Origin: Bin5 sp965221345
GTDB taxonomy: Bacteria; Chloroflexota; Anaerolineae; Caldilineales; Caldilineaceae
Direction of reading: 5' to 3'
DNA: 64,000 nucleotides
Assembly: GCA_965221345.1 (NCBI GenBank)
Contig: CBDCSD010000002.1
Span: 2,232,001 to 2,296,000, forward strand
The notes beneath the pieces were generated by a model. That model was not told the origin of the DNA. It did no database searches and saw only the letters and a program-made list of their open reading frames with translations. Shown here piece by piece: positions 61,831 to 64,000 of this stretch. Positions within the stretch are counted from its first letter, which is position 1. Every line of letters begins with the position of its first letter. The translations under genes and the position numbers were made by a program.

Positions 61831-62597
61831 TGAGGACGACCCGCCTACTCTTTCCCGGAATCACATTATTGACGGTCGCGGCGCTCTGGGAGCTGGCAGT
61901 GCGGGGGCTTGCCGTGCCAAAGTGGATCCTGCCAGCGCCCTCGGCGATATGGCAGGCATTCTGGGAGACGCGTGACCTGATTGGCACGCATGTCGGCCAG
62001 ACTATGCTGGAGGTTGCCATTGGGATTGGGGTGGCTGTGACGACGGGCGTGGTGGTGGCGGCCGTACTCGACTTCTCTCCCTGGCTGCGGCGAGCTGTCT
62101 ACCCGCTTCTGGTTATATCACAAACCGTTCCAATTCTGGCGCTGGCTCCTTTGTTGATAATCTGGTTCGGCTTTGGCATTGCGCCAAAAGTAATTGTCGT
62201 GACGCTGTTCTGTTTTTTCCCCATCACCATCAACACTAGCGACGGACTGACCTCGACCGAACCGGAACTGATCGACCTTTTCCGCTCAATGGGAGCGACG
62301 TGGCCGCAAATCTGGCAGAAGGTCCGGCTGCCTGCCGCCGCGCCTTATTTTTTTTCGGGCTTGAAGATTGCGGCGACCTACAGCGTGGCGGGAGCTGTTG
62401 TCGGGGAGTGGGTAGGCGCTAAACAAGGACTGGGCATCTATCTACTGCGCTCGTCGGCTGCGTTCAAGACCGCCCAGGTCTTTTCTGCTATCGTCATTAT
62501 ATCACTCCTGAGCATTCTGTTGTTTCTGGCAGTCTTTATTATCGAGCGCGGCATGATGCCCTGGTACTTTGAAGAACGAACCGGCAATAGCCAGTGA
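61830..62597 (+). CDS. Thiamine-precursor ABC transporter permease (ThiX-like)
   Basis: A 255-residue TauC/SsuC-type permease. Six helices, with LLFPGITLLTVAALWELAVR at the N-terminus, VGQTMLEVAIGIGVAVTTG, VISQTVPILALAPLLIIWFG, and the ATPase-contacting loop FRSMGATWPQIWQKVRLPAAAPYFFSGLK (EAA-like). The C-terminal GAVVGEWVGAKQGLGIYLLRSSA is typical. The TPP riboswitch and the neighbouring ThiY-like and ThiZ-like genes make HMP/pyrimidine the probable substrate rather than taurine or nitrate. It overlaps the preceding gene by one base. Confidence 0.87.
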   Translation: MRTTRLLFPGITLLTVAALWELAVRGLAVPKWILPAPSAIWQAFWETRDLIGTHVGQTMLEVAIGIGVAVTTGVVVAAVLDFSPWLRRAVYPLLVISQTVPILALAPLLIIWFGFGIAPKVIVVTLFCFFPITINTSDGLTSTEPELIDLFRSMGATWPQIWQKVRLPAAAPYFFSGLKIAATYSVAGAVVGEWVGAKQGLGIYLLRSSAAFKTAQVFSAIVIISLLSILLFLAVFIIERGMMPWYFEERTGNSQ

Positions 62598-62673
62598 ACT
62601 GACGTCCGCCTCAAACTCGACGCTGGTCGCACACCATTGGCAGTTGACGACAATCCACTATGAGGAGAAGATA

Positions 62674-63693
62674 ATGAGACACCGAAAAACACATGGAGTT
62701 CTCTTGCCTGTGACTCTATTTGCGTTGATGTTGATGGCGGCGTGCATGCCGGTGGCGCAGAGCGAGGACACTTCTGCTGCACCGACGGACGTCACGTTAA
62801 TGCTGGGGTGGACGCCCAATACCAATTATACCGGCATTTACGTGGCCCATGAGAATGGCTGGTATGAAGAAGCGGGCCTGAATGTGGACATTGTCCTCCC
62901 CGGTCAGTCGGATGTGCACAAGGTTGTGGGAACAGGGTCGGCCGATTTTGGTTTCAGCTACCAGGAAGGCACTACATTTGCCCGGGATGAGGGCGTGCCG
63001 GTTGTGTCAATTGCAGCCATTATCCAACACAATACATCGGGCTTCGCTTCGAGAAGCAGCGCGGGAATGGGTCTAAAAACGCCCACCGATTTGGCCGGCA
63101 AGCGGTATGGCGCTTTTGGTTCCCCAATTGAGTTTCCCACCATCGACCTGCTGATGCAGTGTGAAGGTGGATCGGCAGAAGATATCGAGTTCATCGACAT
63201 CGGTTGGGCGGACTTCCTCTCGGTAACGGAAGCGGACCAGATCGACTTTGTCTGGATCTTCTATGGCTGGGGCGGCATAAACGCCGAACTCCAGGGCGTC
63301 GAACTGGATATTGTCATGCTTAAGGATTATCTGGATTGCATTCCTGACTACTATACGCCAATCCTGATAACCAGCGAGGCGATGATTGAGAACGATCCTG
63401 ACACAGTGCGCGCATTTGTCGAAGTATCAGCACGCGGCTATGAGTTTGCCATCGAGAATCCGGCGGAGGCTGCAGACATTCTATTGGCGGCCAATCCGGA
63501 TCTTGACGCCGAACTGGTAAGGACAAGCCAAGAATGGTTGTCCAAAGAATATCAGGCTGATGCGCCGCAATGGGGCGTTCAGACCGGCGATATCTGGCAG
63601 GGATATGCCGATTTCCTAATCGAGAACGGTATCATAGAGTCTTTTGACGCCGAGAGCGCATATACGAACGAGTTCCTGCCTGACCAAGAATGA
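62674..63693 (+). CDS. HMP/thiamine-precursor binding lipoprotein (ThiY-like)
   Basis: NMT1/THI5-family binding lipoprotein, 339 residues from ATG 62674 (GAGGAGAAG upstream). Signal peptide with lipobox LMLMAACMP. Then DVTLMLGWTPNTNYTGIYVAHENGWYEEAGLNVDI, the NMT1 N-terminal block, VLPGQSDVHKVVGTGSADFGF, DLAGKRYGAFGSPIE, EFIDIGWADFLSV and DTVRAFVEVSARGYEFAIENP. It likely binds a formylaminopyrimidine or HMP precursor. The last codons overlap the start of the ATPase gene. Confidence 0.87.
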   Translation: MRHRKTHGVLLPVTLFALMLMAACMPVAQSEDTSAAPTDVTLMLGWTPNTNYTGIYVAHENGWYEEAGLNVDIVLPGQSDVHKVVGTGSADFGFSYQEGTTFARDEGVPVVSIAAIIQHNTSGFASRSSAGMGLKTPTDLAGKRYGAFGSPIEFPTIDLLMQCEGGSAEDIEFIDIGWADFLSVTEADQIDFVWIFYGWGGINAELQGVELDIVMLKDYLDCIPDYYTPILITSEAMIENDPDTVRAFVEVSARGYEFAIENPAEAADILLAANPDLDAELVRTSQEWLSKEYQADAPQWGVQTGDIWQGYADFLIENGIIESFDAESAYTNEFLPDQE

Positions 63694-64000
63694 CGCTTCT
63701 GGCAGTGGATTCGCTCTCGAAGACGTTCGATAGCACCTCCCGCAGGGGCTCTGGAGGCGTTGTCGAAGCCGTGGTGGACCTCACTTTCCAGGTGGAGGCA
63801 GGCGAATTCCTGACCATCATCGGCCCCAGCGGCTGCGGAAAGTCCACGCTGCTGCGTCTGCTGGCCGGCCTCGTACAGCCGGACAGTGGCCAGATCAGCC
63901 TGCAAGGCCAGTTCCTGCCGGACGCGTCTGACCGGCAGGGACGCTTTGGCTACATGCCACAGAGGGATACTCTGCTGCCGTGGCGCACAGTGCTCGAAAA
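63690..64000 (+). CDS. ABC transporter ATP-binding protein (ThiZ-like), truncated by window end
   Basis: The first 103 codons of an ATPase starting at ATG 63690, overlapping the binding-protein stop (ATGA). It reads MTLLAVDSLSKTFDSTS, VVEAVVDLTFQVEAGEFL, Walker A TIIGPSGCGKSTLLRLLAGL, and the Q-loop YMPQRDTLLPWRTV, the form typical of TauB/SsuB/ThiZ ATPases. It completes the binding-protein/permease/ATPase set under the TPP riboswitch. The rest lies outside the window. Confidence 0.9.
   Translation, partial: MTLLAVDSLSKTFDSTSRRGSGGVVEAVVDLTFQVEAGEFLTIIGPSGCGKSTLLRLLAGLVQPDSGQISLQGQFLPDASDRQGRFGYMPQRDTLLPWRTVLE

Overview
The window reads as chromosomal DNA of a GC-rich bacterium, most likely a member of the Chloroflexota (Anaerolineae/Caldilinea-like). 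This is an inference from gene content, not from a marker gene. The pointers are an isopentenyl phosphate kinase (alternative mevalonate route), a HisZ/short-HisG pair, a two-component-type beta-propeller protein, very large class A penicillin-binding and PQQ/cytochrome proteins, GTG/TTG starts and short overlapping operons. No rRNA, tRNA, CRISPR array, phage or insertion sequence was seen. Most of the window is core metabolism, with a few accessory or decaying patches.

Layout. 1-3.5 kb: a truncated FtsX-type permease remnant, a Gfo/Idh/MocA oxidoreductase, a cupin, and two toxin-antitoxin loci whose toxins are broken (hicA remnant; RelE-type toxin with an in-frame TAG) while the antitoxins are intact. 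3.5-9.7 kb: gcvT, then a secreted 14-repeat beta-propeller joined through one membrane helix to a cytoplasmic P-loop ATPase, followed by a second P-loop ATPase. 9.7-24.6 kb: menG/ubiE, a methyltransferase, a class A PBP, surE, a PH-domain membrane protein, a GT2 glycosyltransferase, a CPBP protease, a probable small structured RNA, acyl-CoA dehydrogenase with both ETF subunits, thrC and trmB. 24.7-28.3 kb: a solitary OLD-family nuclease, a small membrane protein and a UbiA prenyltransferase. 28.4-36.2 kb (minus strand): an ArnT/PMT-like glycosyltransferase, FecR-like, TPR, HEAT and LysM/zinc-ribbon proteins, and an RseP-type site-2 protease. 36.5-42.0 kb (minus): isopentenyl phosphate kinase, selA, rfbC, and an overlapping fmdB-hisZ-hisG operon.

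42.4-48.9 kb is a cobalamin uptake/salvage operon under a cobalamin riboswitch with a consensus promoter and terminator: binding lipoprotein, cobS, cobU, permease, ATPase, PduO-type adenosyltransferase, 2Fe-2S protein. 48.9-53.2 kb (minus): a peptide/solute ABC transporter whose binding-protein gene carries an in-frame TAG, plus a cytochrome c lipoprotein. 53.6-56.5 kb (minus): an SDR and a PQQ-type sugar dehydrogenase fused to cytochrome c. 57.2-61.2 kb: a heterodimeric ABC exporter with one degenerate ATP site, preceded by a ~430-nt leader holding a short peptide ORF, a terminator and a possible antiterminator. 61.3-64.0 kb: a TPP riboswitch with terminator controlling a thiamine-precursor ABC transporter that runs off the window.

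The best candidates for something new are the exporter leader (resembling ribosome-mediated attenuation as known for bmrB-bmrCD), the propeller-membrane-ATPase protein with its partner ATPase, and the promoter/triple-hairpin/terminator unit at 18.5 kb.
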